From the IMG/VR virus record IMGVR_UViG_3300045970_000595, positions 1 through 41,864 of that record: a stretch of 41,864 nt of DNA; one strand, given 5' to 3'. The notes below the pieces were generated by a model. That model was given only the letters and a program-made list of their open reading frames with translations, had not been told where the DNA came from and ran no database searches. Source of the DNA: a virus. Positions 5,684 to 15,261 of the stretch are shown here, one piece after another (within the stretch, counting starts at the first letter, position 1; each line of letters starts with the position of its first letter). Made by a program: the position numbers and the translations under genes.

Positions 5684-8600
5684 GCCCCTCCGACCCAGGC
5701 CAGGGCCTTGCTGTGCGTTGATTGGTCAAAGACGGCATCTGGGATGCTGGTGTTGCTGGTCACGTCGGCGCTTGGGTACGGTGTGTAAAGCACGCTGCCC
5801 TCCGTGGATCGCATAGCGACGAGGTTGCGTTCGACCGGTGTCTGGCCATTGCTGTCAAACGCGGACCAGTTGGACCAGTCAGCATCCGTCGCCAACGTGT
5901 CCCCAACAACATTCAATAGCATATTGCATGTCTGCGCACCAGCTGTTGTTTCACTGTACGAGGTAAAAATTGCTCCGGGCTTAGCTGTGCAGAATACATA
6001 AGCATTTCCGTATGTCAGGGTACCGGAGCATGGCCCCTGCTCAAACGCAGTTTGATAAACAGCAGTTCCAATATCTGAAACGACGACGCGGTTATTATAG
6101 GTGTTCCACTGGGAATAATTAAGCGCCCTAACCTCCGCGCCCACAAGCATTTTTGAGCCTGTTACCCTTTGCCCTGACGTTGCGATGCTGTCTGAGTATT
6201 CTTCCATTCCAAACCAAACGGAATCAGGGTAGACAGGGCAGTAAATCATAATCTGGACACCGGCAGCACCCGATTTGGTCGCAGACTCCTTTGTTCCCTC
6301 TCCGATCCCTTGTAACCAGCGAATTTCGACAATCCTATCTGGCGTAAATCCATTAATCTGTGCCATTATTTGCGTCCATGTCGGGCCTGAGCAGCGCCCC
6401 ATTGGGGTATTAACTCCGTCATAATAGGAGCTTAGATTAAGACTTACGTTATAGTCTCCATTATATGATCTTCCTGAAATTGTCCAGTTTTTTGATGTAG
6501 TAGAGACTGTCCCAAATAACATCGGTGAGGGAATAGAGTCTCCATAACCGCCGATGATTGCACTTGTTGCTGTGGTCGTTGTTGATCCTCCACTACTAGA
6601 GTTACAAACCGTCCCTATTCCATCTCCCGTGGTACCGGTATGACTATAATTTGATACGATAGACGCAGCAAAATAGTAAGTAATCAACAGATGGTCGGTG
6701 TCGCTATATCTGCAAATAATTGGAGCACTAACAGCGCAATCACTACTCCCAGGCCACGTCTGCGCGTTGCGCAACAGATTAAACGTCCCGTCTCCATACC
6801 AGAATTTATGATAAGCCCAGTAGGGACGGAATCGCGCAAACGTCCCAGTAGTCAGCACCACACTCGGTTCGCCATCGGTAAACATTAATGCCCAATGCGA
6901 CAGCGCAGACTCAAATGCTTCCCATCCGGCACTTGGCGTAATGCTGCGATGAGTGACGATTGCTGCGTGCGTCCCGGTTGAGTCGAATACCCAACCCAGT
7001 TGGATCGGGGATGCGCCGTCAGCATACGTCGGAGCCATCGTCTCGGCGTCGATCAGCACGTCAACTGCCCGGCCAATATCGGGCACCAGATCGGACAGGA
7101 CATTTGCACGATCCAGGGTCTTCGCAGGCTCGTCGGCAGGGTCGCCACCAAACAGCCACGCCTGAAGCTGCTCAGTGAGCGGTCCGGGCTTCATGCGCTG
7201 CGCCCGAAGTCCACCAGGTCCACAGTTGAGCGCCCAATAGACGCCAGCCGCGGAGTCGTAGGCCAGGCCCATCGCCCCCGGCGCCTGGGAAAATCCCGCG
7301 GACCAGTGCGCCGCGCGTTCTGCGTCCTTCAATCCAGCGCCAAGCCACGCCTGCCAGATGGCGCGCGCCAGTCCAGTGTAAGGCCCCGGCTGCGCCGCCT
7401 GCTCGTAGCCGCCGCCCGCGTTTGTCCCGATCAGATAACGCAGATTTTCCGCTCCTTCCCCATGCAGGCTGGGATGTACGTCTGCAATCAGGGTCGGTGC
7501 TTCGGCGTTGCCGCCGATCGTCCCGACGAAATACATCTGCTGCACCGGGTCCGACTCCGGGACCGTCCACCCCGCCCCCGAGTACCACGCGTCAATGGCG
7601 CTGCCTGGGTAAATGTAGGCCGGTGTAGACGCCGCCGCGTCGTGCATGTCAGACAGATCGCAGACAAAAAGACCATGCTCGATCAGTCGGCCGCAGCGCC
7701 GCGGATTGTCTGCCCAGCCGACCACACGGGCGGACTTCCACACCGCGGCGGGGTCCTCCTTGGAGTGCGCGCGGACCGGGAAGTCAATCAGCACTTGATC
7801 GCCGACCTCATAAACGGACTGCACGCAATGCGCAATAGGCAGGTCAAGAATTAGAGGATTGGCTGGCTGAGCAATCATGCTGCGGGTCTGGACCAGTGCG
7901 TAGACCGCGGCATCTACTGCGGCGCGGGTCGCGGCTATATCGCCGCGGTGCGCATCGTCGCAGATAGCATAGGCGAGGGCTTGCTCGTCGGCGACCTCGG
8001 ACAGGGCGTTGGCGAAGCAGGCGGCCAGGCTCTCCTCATACTGGCCCTGACAGGCGGAAGGGTCTGCCAACAGGTTGCATTGGATCAACCAGTTCGTCCA
8101 GATCGATTGGCAGTTGGCTTGCTTGGCGGCCAGGAGTGCGTCGCCATCGAAGGCGGCCCGGCAGTCGGTCAGGCCCTGTTGGGCGGCGGCGAATGCTTCC
8201 TGAGCCGTTTTCAGGGCAGCGATCTTGGCAGCGATGTCCGTTTCGATCGTCTTCCAGGTATCGTCGAAGTAGGCTTGCGGCGGGGTGCAGTTGATCTCGC
8301 GCCTGGACACCAGGGTGCCGAGCGAGCCGGTCAGGACGGCGGTGTCGAATTGCACCTTGAGGGTGCCGTCGTCATTGAGCGCCTTGACCACGCCGGTGCG
8401 CCAGGTCGGAGCCCAGGTCTCGCGGCCGGTCACCAGGGCGGCATCGACAGTCAGGTACCGCGCGGGCAGGGTGCGGGAGTCGACCCAGCAATTGGTGACC
8501 GAGGTAATAGCCGTGACGGCGTGTCGGCCCTCCGGGGTTTGTGCGACCTCGACCTGGGCGTCGGGCTCAAGGGTATCGTCATATTGAGCGGCGAATACCG

Positions 8601-9195
8601 TGAACAGGTTTTGTCTAGCCCGGATCGCCTCGAACTCGGTCAGTTGCTGCTCGCAGGCCAGAAGCCGGGCCTTTTCGAGCGCAAGCGGAATGCCGGTGCG
8701 CTGGTAGGCGGTGAGCCGCTCCTGGGTCGTCTGCTGCGCGGAAGCGATGCGCTCGGCCCAACGCTCGCGCACCCCCTGCTTGTGCGCCAGCTCGGCCTCC
8801 GCCGCGCGCGCCGGGGCCTGGACCATGCACGCGGTATAGGCCACGTCGCAGGCGTCATAGCAGGAGGGGGCGTGGTCGTGCTGGTACGCGCAATCGTCCT
8901 GGCACCGGAAGCGCTCCGCAACGCAACCGGCTTGGGCGGATGCCAGCGCATCTGACAGGGTGAATGAGTCTACTGCGACGCGGTATTGGTCAATGACGCT
9001 ATTTTGATTCGCCAGAGCGGCCCTGAATGCGTCCTCAGCCGCGGAAGCATCCCCGGTCAGGGTGTTAATGCGGCCGATTGACTCATCGCGGCGAGCCTTC
9101 AGAGCGGAAATCTCCGCGGTCAACAGGGGATTGTCCGCGATTACGTCGACCACGTAGCGGGATTCACCGAGGTTTTCCTTGATCTTGGCCTTCAT
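5680..9195 (-). CDS. Large tail tip / receptor-binding protein (1171 residues)
   Basis: Probable distal tail or host-recognition protein, judged by size and by position after the tape measure and three small tail genes, where lambda has its tip genes. The first about 430 residues are helical and unusually rich in cysteine (CVAERFRCQDDCAYQ near 90, paired cysteines near 110 and 390-420). Residues 440-700 read as a mixed domain with many Trp and Gly. The last about 280 residues are Ser/Thr/Gly/Tyr-rich beta-type sequence typical of adhesins, encoded by DNA (about 5,890-6,720) visibly richer in A and T than the rest of the gene. It overlaps the 205-residue gene upstream by ATGA. No central J-like tip homology is recognised. 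Confidence 0.68.
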   Translation of the reverse strand: MKAKIKENLGESRYVVDVIADNPLLTAEISALKARRDESIGRINTLTGDASAAEDAFRAALANQNSVIDQYRVAVDSFTLSDALASAQAGCVAERFRCQDDCAYQHDHAPSCYDACDVAYTACMVQAPARAAEAELAHKQGVRERWAERIASAQQTTQERLTAYQRTGIPLALEKARLLACEQQLTEFEAIRARQNLFTVFAAQYDDTLEPDAQVEVAQTPEGRHAVTAITSVTNCWVDSRTLPARYLTVDAALVTGRETWAPTWRTGVVKALNDDGTLKVQFDTAVLTGSLGTLVSRREINCTPPQAYFDDTWKTIETDIAAKIAALKTAQEAFAAAQQGLTDCRAAFDGDALLAAKQANCQSIWTNWLIQCNLLADPSACQGQYEESLAACFANALSEVADEQALAYAICDDAHRGDIAATRAAVDAAVYALVQTRSMIAQPANPLILDLPIAHCVQSVYEVGDQVLIDFPVRAHSKEDPAAVWKSARVVGWADNPRRCGRLIEHGLFVCDLSDMHDAAASTPAYIYPGSAIDAWYSGAGWTVPESDPVQQMYFVGTIGGNAEAPTLIADVHPSLHGEGAENLRYLIGTNAGGGYEQAAQPGPYTGLARAIWQAWLGAGLKDAERAAHWSAGFSQAPGAMGLAYDSAAGVYWALNCGPGGLRAQRMKPGPLTEQLQAWLFGGDPADEPAKTLDRANVLSDLVPDIGRAVDVLIDAETMAPTYADGASPIQLGWVFDSTGTHAAIVTHRSITPSAGWEAFESALSHWALMFTDGEPSVVLTTGTFARFRPYWAYHKFWYGDGTFNLLRNAQTWPGSSDCAVSAPIICRYSDTDHLLITYYFAASIVSNYSHTGTTGDGIGTVCNSSSGGSTTTTATSAIIGGYGDSIPSPMLFGTVSTTSKNWTISGRSYNGDYNVSLNLSSYYDGVNTPMGRCSGPTWTQIMAQINGFTPDRIVEIRWLQGIGEGTKESATKSGAAGVQIMIYCPVYPDSVWFGMEEYSDSIATSGQRVTGSKMLVGAEVRALNYSQWNTYNNRVVVSDIGTAVYQTAFEQGPCSGTLTYGNAYVFCTAKPGAIFTSYSETTAGAQTCNMLLNVVGDTLATDADWSNWSAFDSNGQTPVERNLVAMRSTEGSVLYTPYPSADVTSNTSIPDAVFDQSTHSKALAWVGGA

Positions 9196-9809
9196 CCCGT
9201 CGCGATCTCCATCTGCACCGTCAGCGACCCATCCGCAATCGCGACGGACCAGGTGACATCGCCAACCGCCGTATAGACCCCTCGATAAATCACTGTATCC
9301 CCCGGCCGCATGGCGGCCCGCGGGGGCAGGCGCAACCGAGTCTCGCCGCCGATCTTCTGCGCCAGGTACTGCACCTGGCCAAGGACGTAGGTCTGCGGAT
9401 CGGTGGGCGCCGACGGGGTGTTGCCGGACAGGGTAATGGATTGCGAACTTGCCCCCTCGGCCGTGGCGATCGATGCCAGGGCACCGCGCAGGACCTCCTC
9501 CACGACCGCCCCCGTCTGGGACCAGATGACGACCTCCCCATTGCTGCGGGCGGCGATGCCCTCCACCACGGCGACGGTGGGCACGACGGTGGAATAGTAG
9601 GAGTCCGCCCCGGCCCGGTGCCGGACGATGAAGGAGGAGATCGGCAGGTCCAGATCGGGCAGCCCATCGGGGGCGCCGGTCAGGGTGCAGCGATAGTAGG
9701 TGATCGCGTTCGCCGGCAGGCTCGATGCCTCCGGCGGGTATTCGGTGCGGGTTGCCGCGGCCTGGAAGATGCCCAGGGGCGAGGGGGCCGCGAGGCGGGC
9801 GGTTGCCAT
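9192..9809 (-). CDS. Putative tail assembly/structural protein (205 residues)
   Basis: A beta-rich protein with LDLPISSFIVRHRAG near residue 53, a run of short strands, SQSITLSG near 120 and a C-terminal PPRAAMRPGDTVIYRG segment. The same motif order occurs in proteins encoded between tape measure and tip in GC-rich siphoviruses, where they are annotated as tail proteins without known function. It is coupled to the large tip gene by a 4-base overlap, which supports a partner or assembly role. No catalytic motif is visible. Confidence 0.6.
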   Translation of the reverse strand: MATARLAAPSPLGIFQAAATRTEYPPEASSLPANAITYYRCTLTGAPDGLPDLDLPISSFIVRHRAGADSYYSTVVPTVAVVEGIAARSNGEVVIWSQTGAVVEEVLRGALASIATAEGASSQSITLSGNTPSAPTDPQTYVLGQVQYLAQKIGGETRLRLPPRAAMRPGDTVIYRGVYTAVGDVTWSVAIADGSLTVQMEIATG

Positions 9810-9812
9810 GGC

Positions 9813-10205
9813 TCAGCCGATGGTCGCGGCGGTCAGGGTGACACTGCCGCCTACGATGACCGCGAGGTTGGAGACGATGATCTTGCCGACGGCGGCTGGC
9901 GGATCAGCGGCGGCGGCCGTTTCATCAATCACGCCGACAGCATCATCGAGGACGGTGCCGTCGCGGGCGACCAGCTTGGCCAGGGTTGCGGTACCGGCTG
10001 CGATGCCGACACCGGCGGACCCGGGCGCCAAGACCAACTGCCCGGTCGTTGCATTGACCGCGCTCGTGGCGTGGTCGATAGCGAGCGAGATGAGCAGGGT
10101 CGTGCTTGCGTATAGGTCGATCCGCGCGGTACCGGCCGAGCCGAGCTTGAGCTTGTCGAGCACCCCCTGATGGGCGGCGATCAGGGCGGGGACGGTGTAG
10201 GGCAT
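9813..10205 (-). CDS. Small tail structural protein (130 residues)
   Basis: N-terminal PYTVPALIAAHQGVLDKL helix, then beta-rich sequence (ARIDLYASTTLLISLAID, GTVLDDAVGV, GKIIVSNLAVIVGGSVTLTAATIG). Proteins of this pattern lie among tail genes of many proteobacterial siphoviruses, and the C-terminal VxGGxVxLxxATI block is typical of them. The exact virion position is unknown. It begins 20 bases after the upstream gene and ends 3 bases before the next start. Confidence 0.6.
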   Translation of the reverse strand: MPYTVPALIAAHQGVLDKLKLGSAGTARIDLYASTTLLISLAIDHATSAVNATTGQLVLAPGSAGVGIAAGTATLAKLVARDGTVLDDAVGVIDETAAAADPPAAVGKIIVSNLAVIVGGSVTLTAATIG

Positions 10206-10224
10206 TGGGCGCTCCGGGCAGCGG

Positions 10225-10575
10225 TCAGAGGATCTTGGACACGACCCAGAATGTTATGGCCGCCGGGTCCTGGCCGTTGAAGGCATAGCCCTTCACCTGG
10301 CCACTGTAGAGCCCGTGATCGAGCGCGAGATAGCACAGGGCATAGGCGGCGATGGACTCCAGGACCGCGGCGTCGGCCGCGCTCAGGCCATTGATCGCGA
10401 GCTTGATCTCGCGATCGGACTGACTGTAGCCGCCGTCGTTGATGACGCTGCCGCCGTCCAGGGTCGAGGACCGGGAGATACGGCGGGTCATGGTCCGGGT
10501 GTCCGATGACGGGTCGAGCCGCAACAGGGGCGGATCGCCGAACCAGTAGGGTGCCGGGGAGAGGAATCCGATCAT
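10225..10575 (-). CDS. Tail protein directly after tape measure (116 residues)
   Basis: Positional equivalent of lambda M (tail tip), but sequence similarity is not evident. Visible features are an aromatic N-terminus (FLSPAPYWFGDPP), a TMTRRISRSSTLDGGSVINDGGYS segment and a hydrophobic C-terminal third that ends ITFWVVSKIL. Its ATG (10575) overlaps the tape-measure stop as ATGA, so production is coupled to that gene. A structural or assembly role in the tail tip is inferred from location. Confidence 0.6.
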   Translation of the reverse strand: MIGFLSPAPYWFGDPPLLRLDPSSDTRTMTRRISRSSTLDGGSVINDGGYSQSDREIKLAINGLSAADAAVLESIAAYALCYLALDHGLYSGQVKGYAFNGQDPAAITFWVVSKIL

Positions 10576-13500
10576 GGCGTAGCCCCTCCGCAGCCGAGCA
10601 AGAAGTCTTGATAGGTCCCGGCCACGCTGACCCGGACCTTATCAATGACCCGGAACATGAACGCCTGAAGGTCGGGCTCCAGGCCGTCGGCGGTGATCTT
10701 CACATCCATGCCGCCCTGTCGCGCCAGTTGGGTTTGTGCGTCCATTCGCTTGATCTCCGCGACAATGAGGTCCTGTTGGCTCTTGGCCAGCGTCTCCCGA
10801 ATGCGGTATTCGCGCTCGATCCAGGCGTTGATTGAGTTTTTGTCGCTGCCGCTCTTGGCACTGCCCCACAGGTCCAGGAGCTTGCCCAATACGGTCTCGG
10901 TCGATTTGAACGCTTCGCCGATCGAGGTATAGGCGGCGACGGTGCGCTTAGCGTCCGCCTCGATCTTGGCAATATTGACCTTGGATTGAATGTCGAAGAT
11001 CGCGACCCGTTGGGCGGACTGAATCTTCTCCCAGCCCAACATGAATTCAGTGGTGACCTTATTGAGTGCCTCCGTTTCCTTGGCCTTCTTGGCCGTCGCG
11101 TCGGCTGCTTCCTTGGATGCCTTCGCTTCGGCGTCCAATGCCGCCGCTGATTTCCCCGTTATTTCGACCAGTGCACCATTCTTGTAGATGAACTCTGAAA
11201 CTATACTACTGTCGATCTTCCGAGATTCGATATTCTCATTCGTTGCTGCAACGGATTGACCTATGCCCTTGACTACCTTGTCATTGGAAAAAAGCAACAA
11301 TTCATTTTCTTTATTGGTTGCCTCAATGACATTGACCCATTCTCCGTTTATTTTTACTAGGTCGGTATATCCTCGGTCTAACTCCAGAGATTTACTCGAA
11401 ACTTCTATTAACGATTTAGTTTCGTTATCAATCGCCAGTCGCACCGACTCGCTGGTCGCGGAGTAGTCTAAATTTGCTTTTGCCGCCTTTTCAATACTAT
11501 CTTTATTGGTTTCCAGGGCGGAGTTTAATTCAGTCGATTGTTCTAACCACTCGCCATTTACGCGGACGTACTTTGTAACCCCGTCCACCCCTGTAGTAAC
11601 GGCGAAGCCCATATCGGATAGGGCTTTAGAGGTTATGGTCGCTGCCTCCCCGGCCTTGGGCAGTGCGTCCCCGGCCAGGAGATTGTATTGGGCGGTGATG
11701 TCGTTGGTGGTCAGCAGCGCCCGGCGCTGGGCATCGTCCAGCATGTCGACTGTGGGCACCATGTCTTCCATGGTCCCGCCGGTCTTAAACGTGGCGTCCG
11801 CCAGCTTGCCCATCCCATCGGCGGCGGTCGGCGCGGTGATGGCCAGGTTCTCGGCACTATGCGTGATGTCGTAGAGCCACCCGCCCAGCGTCTGTCCTTT
11901 GGTGCCGGTAGCTGTCTCAATGACTTTGGAGATTCCGTCATTGAGCACTGTGCCGACGGCATACCCGGCGGCACCGGCACCCGCAACCAACGCACCGCCC
12001 ACCCCCAACTTAGATGCAAGCCCGGCGATGGCTCCGCCCGACTCAACGACAATTCCACCCAGGCCTTTGATGGCGGTGCCCAGGGTGCCGATCGGTCCGG
12101 CCACCAGATTGATCGTCGTGCCGATGCCGAGGATGTAGCCGACGGTCGATTGTACCTCCGGGCTCAGTTCGCTGAACGCGCCGGCCACCGTGCCGATGAT
12201 GGTGAACAGGGGCTTGAGTCCGTTGACGATGCCCTCGGTCACGCCGATAAAGCGCCCGATGGTGTCGACCACGCCTTGCAGCGCCTTGTGCAGGTCCTCG
12301 GGCTTGGTCAGATCGAGCCCGGAGAACAGAGAGCCGAAGCCGGTCTCCACGTCGCCCAGGGCCTTGAGCACCGGCGACCAGTCCAACCCCTTCATGGCGT
12401 CGGGCAATGCCTTGACGATGCCGTCGATGTACTTGCCGAGGGCATCGAAGTGCGACGACAGGACGGAGAACAGCGGATCCATGGAATCGGACCCGAGCGC
12501 GTCTTTCGCCGCGAGCGCGAGCCGGCCCCAGGCGTCCACCAGGCCGTTGAGTTCGCCCTTGCCCTTGATCTCGTCGCCGAGGGCGGTGTTGAACTGGCGC
12601 CAGGCTTCGGTCGTGCGGTCGATGTGCGTGGACATCAGCGCCATCTTGACGGCCATCTCGCGATCGAGCGAGCCGACGGCACCGGTGGTCTTGTCCAACT
12701 CCTGGGTCACATAGGACTGGTATTTCGACCAGTTGCTGAGCAGGGCATTCATCGTTCCGGCCTGCTCCTTGCCGAAGATGATCGCTGCGCTTTGTAGTTG
12801 CTGGTTTGCAGTCTGCTTGGATGTGGCAGCGGACAAATCTTTCATGATGTCGCCGCCAAGGCGTAACACACCATTTGAGTCCTTTACATTGACGCTGAGC
12901 CGCTCCAATTCTTTTCCCCCTTCCTTAGAGGGGTCCATCAGGCTCAACAGCCCTGACTTGAATGATGTTGCCGACATATTCCCTTCGCCAAACTTATCCA
13001 CCAGCACGGCGACCACGGCGCCGGTCTCTTCCATTGACAGGCCGGCGGCTTGGGCGGTTGGCGCCAGGCGCGCGAAGCCGTCGGCCAGCTCGTCGGGCTT
13101 GCCTGAGCTGATGTCGGCGAGTTTGTTGAGGATGTCGGCGACCCTGGTCGCCCCGGCCGCGGCCTCGTTGGCGGGGATGGCGAACCCGGCCAGCGATTTC
13201 GTGATCGTCTCGGTGGCTTTTACCGCGTCCAGATCGCCGCCGATCATGAGCTTGGTCGCGGTCTCGACCAGGCTGAGTGATGTCGCTAAATCGTTTCCGG
13301 CGGCCAGGAACGAGGCCGTCGAATTGGTCATGATGACCCCGCTCTCGCCATACTTGAGCGCCAACTCCTCGATCCGATCGCGGGCCACGACCAGGGGTGG
13401 GTCTCCATCCTGAAGCTGCTTGCCGACCCCGGCCAGGGCATCCTCCATCTTGTTGGCCTCTTGGACAGCCCGGGTCCCGATGACGACGGCCAACCCAGCC

Positions 13501-13670
13501 GCCGCGGCATCCATCGCCAGAATGCCCTTGGTGATGTCGGCCAGCGGCTGCGTCACGTCCCGCGCCTTGGTGGCAAAGGAGTCGAGTCCCCTGCCCATAC
13601 TGGTGAGCCCGGGGCCGACCTTGTCCACGCCCTCGAATACGATCTGAATCGTTTTTGACAGGTCAGCCAT
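10572..13670 (-). CDS. H: Tail tape measure protein
   Basis: Sets tail length and is ejected ahead of the DNA. At 1032 residues it predicts a long siphovirus tail. The N-terminal about 330 residues match the phage tape-measure core: LSKTIQIVFEGVDKVGPGL, TRVADILNKLADIS, PTAQAAGLSMEETGAVVAVL, FKSGLLSLMDPS and IIFGKEQAGTMNALL. Hydrophobic, Gly-rich segments around 510-580 look membrane-active. A low-GC insert (about 11,150-11,600) encodes three related units, each with a (V/I/Y)xxNGxxVE-like core. The C-terminus is coiled coil. ATG 13670 is preferred; TTG 13676 is two codons upstream in the same frame. It overlaps the end of the GT frameshift product by 8 bases. Confidence 0.92.
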   Translation of the reverse strand: MADLSKTIQIVFEGVDKVGPGLTSMGRGLDSFATKARDVTQPLADITKGILAMDAAAAGLAVVIGTRAVQEANKMEDALAGVGKQLQDGDPPLVVARDRIEELALKYGESGVIMTNSTASFLAAGNDLATSLSLVETATKLMIGGDLDAVKATETITKSLAGFAIPANEAAAGATRVADILNKLADISSGKPDELADGFARLAPTAQAAGLSMEETGAVVAVLVDKFGEGNMSATSFKSGLLSLMDPSKEGGKELERLSVNVKDSNGVLRLGGDIMKDLSAATSKQTANQQLQSAAIIFGKEQAGTMNALLSNWSKYQSYVTQELDKTTGAVGSLDREMAVKMALMSTHIDRTTEAWRQFNTALGDEIKGKGELNGLVDAWGRLALAAKDALGSDSMDPLFSVLSSHFDALGKYIDGIVKALPDAMKGLDWSPVLKALGDVETGFGSLFSGLDLTKPEDLHKALQGVVDTIGRFIGVTEGIVNGLKPLFTIIGTVAGAFSELSPEVQSTVGYILGIGTTINLVAGPIGTLGTAIKGLGGIVVESGGAIAGLASKLGVGGALVAGAGAAGYAVGTVLNDGISKVIETATGTKGQTLGGWLYDITHSAENLAITAPTAADGMGKLADATFKTGGTMEDMVPTVDMLDDAQRRALLTTNDITAQYNLLAGDALPKAGEAATITSKALSDMGFAVTTGVDGVTKYVRVNGEWLEQSTELNSALETNKDSIEKAAKANLDYSATSESVRLAIDNETKSLIEVSSKSLELDRGYTDLVKINGEWVNVIEATNKENELLLFSNDKVVKGIGQSVAATNENIESRKIDSSIVSEFIYKNGALVEITGKSAAALDAEAKASKEAADATAKKAKETEALNKVTTEFMLGWEKIQSAQRVAIFDIQSKVNIAKIEADAKRTVAAYTSIGEAFKSTETVLGKLLDLWGSAKSGSDKNSINAWIEREYRIRETLAKSQQDLIVAEIKRMDAQTQLARQGGMDVKITADGLEPDLQAFMFRVIDKVRVSVAGTYQDFLLGCGGATP

Positions 13671-14267
13671 GATCAATCTGCGCGTTGAGATCGGTTAAGT
13701 ACAGGTCCCAGAGGTGCATTTCGACCTCGGTCAGCTGTTTCCCGGGAAACACATCAGGGCGCAGCTCGTACATCATGCGGCGCTGCCTCCACCCCAACGC
13801 CAGGCTGGTCCTTATGCCGGCGTCGCGGTAGAGGCGGCGGGCTTTTTTGGGGCATCGGCCCCCTGGCCAGTGAGACTCAAGATGGCGTTGACCAGGATCT
13901 TGAAGACGACCGGGAAGGTCTCCCCCAGCTTGGCCGCGATCGCGTGCGTGATGACCGGCTCGACCGACCCGAGCACGAGGATCTCGATCTGCCGGGCATA
14001 GACCGACTCAATGCCGCCGGTGCGCCCCAGGACCTCGCGCACGCCCTCGGTGATCTGCGCGGCGGTGCCGCTGCTCAGGGCCTCGGCCAGGGCGTCGGCG
14101 GCCTCGTTGCGCCGCTCGGCCTGATCGACCTTCGCCAGTTCGTTCGCGTCCAAACCCCGCACGCGCCAGACGGCCGGGCTATCGAACCACGCCGCCAGGT
14201 CCGGCACCGGGACCTCCTCAGTCCGCAGTGCCAGGGGCGTCGCAACAAAGGCGTCGGCATTGAACAT
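13663..14267 (-). CDS. GT: gpGT-like tail assembly chaperone (-1 frameshift product)
   Basis: Long form made when ribosomes slip back one base at A AAA AAG (13842-13848) in the G-like gene. The product would be 201 residues: 142 shared with G, then 59 from the second frame (ARRLYRDAG, WRQRRMMYELRPDVF, HLWDLYLTDLNAQIDHG). The second frame stays open up to a TGA at 13663-13665, inside the start of the tape-measure gene, the usual G/GT/H layout. The feature span includes both frames. In lambda, G and GT at a fixed ratio load the tape measure with tail tube protein. Confidence 0.85.
13812..14267 (-). CDS. G: gpG-like tail assembly chaperone (short form)
   Basis: A 151-residue protein between the tail tube and tape-measure genes. 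It starts MFNADAFVATPLALRTEEVPV, has a helical middle (LDANELAKVDQAERRNEAADALAEAL) and ends just beyond the slippery site. Met at 14267 is chosen because it overlaps the stop of the tail tube gene (TGATG) and because residues upstream would lie inside that gene. It assists tail assembly and is not expected in the virion. The zero-frame stop is TAA at 13812. Confidence 0.85.
   Translation of the reverse strand: MFNADAFVATPLALRTEEVPVPDLAAWFDSPAVWRVRGLDANELAKVDQAERRNEAADALAEALSSGTAAQITEGVREVLGRTGGIESVYARQIEILVLGSVEPVITHAIAAKLGETFPVVFKILVNAILSLTGQGADAPKKPAASTATPA
13842..13848 (-). promoter_or_regulatory. Programmed -1 ribosomal frameshift site A AAA AAG
   Basis: On the minus strand the zero frame reads CCA AAA AAG, which gives the heptamer A AAA AAG in the right phase relative to the stop at 13812. 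This is among the most efficient slippery sequences known in bacteria. The -1 frame is open for 59 codons beyond it. Confidence 0.88.
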
Positions 14268-15250
14268 CAAGCAACCATCGCCGCGGCGGCGTTGCTGTTG
14301 ATGGTGCATTTCGCCTGGATCGCCGAGCCGACCGGGAAGGTGCGGGCGATGCCGAGCACCCCTTGGGCCATGATGTTCATGGTCCGGGCGCGGTCGGGGT
14401 AGAAGCGGAACCACAGGTTCTCGCCGCTGAGCCCGATCAGCGAATCGGTCACCCCATTATCGAGCATGGCGGTGAAACTCCCCTGGCCCAATGAGGAGGT
14501 GACGCTGCCCTCCGTGCCGCCGTAATACTGCGTGGAGCCAACCGAGTAGGTGACCTCCGGCGGGACATAATCGAGGCCCTTGGGCACGTCGGCGAAGGAG
14601 GGCGTCGCATAGCTGGCATAGACCCGCTTGGGCAATGTGCCCGTGTGAATTTTTGGCAGCGCGGTGGCGAACGTGATCGCGCCCGCGAAATCCTCTTGCG
14701 CGACCATCACGGGCGTGTCGAACCGCTCCTGATGCGTGCCTGGCACCTGATAGATTTCGGTTGTCGCGACGGCCGCGGCAGTGACCGTCGTGGTGCGCAC
14801 CTGGCCGATCTCAATCGAGGTGACCGGAATCAGCGGCGGCCCGCCGTTGGCGGCGCGGACCTCGGAGGTGGTGGTGTGATCGACCCCGGCGACCGGCACA
14901 ACAGCCCCGGCGCTGGTGACGGTGATGGACGTGGTGCAGTGGATATCGGTGGTCAGGCCGCGGGTGATCGCCACATCGGTCGCCGCGGACCAGGAGACCA
15001 GAGCCCCGCCGATGTAGCCGGTACCGGCGGCGACGTCGACCTTGTCGTTGGTGCCGCTGACCGCCGGGCTGATCGTGCCGCCGGTAATCAGCCCATCGGG
15101 ACGGACGACGGGGGCGAACCCGGTCCGGCGCGACCAGGGGGAGCCCGCCGCGGTGAAGCGGATGGCGTTCCCCGCATCGGTCAGGGCCGTCATCGGGACC
15201 GGGGTCTGTCCGGCCTCATATTGGATTTTGGCATTCGATGCAGCGGGCAT
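14267..15250 (-). CDS. V: Major tail tube protein (gpV-like)
   Basis: A 327-residue Ala/Thr/Gly-rich beta protein in the position of lambda V, just before the G/GT pair and after the tail terminator. It probably polymerises into the tail tube. The N-terminus (AKIQYEAGQTPVPMTALTD) and the C-terminal QAKCTINSNAAAAMVA fit a structural protein; the middle carries two or three repeated beta segments. It is longer than lambda V (246 residues), so an extra surface domain is likely. Assignment is by position and composition. Confidence 0.72.
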   Translation of the reverse strand: MPAASNAKIQYEAGQTPVPMTALTDAGNAIRFTAAGSPWSRRTGFAPVVRPDGLITGGTISPAVSGTNDKVDVAAGTGYIGGALVSWSAATDVAITRGLTTDIHCTTSITVTSAGAVVPVAGVDHTTTSEVRAANGGPPLIPVTSIEIGQVRTTTVTAAAVATTEIYQVPGTHQERFDTPVMVAQEDFAGAITFATALPKIHTGTLPKRVYASYATPSFADVPKGLDYVPPEVTYSVGSTQYYGGTEGSVTSSLGQGSFTAMLDNGVTDSLIGLSGENLWFRFYPDRARTMNIMAQGVLGIARTFPVGSAIQAKCTINSNAAAAMVA

Positions 15251-15261
15251 GGTGGGGGCTC

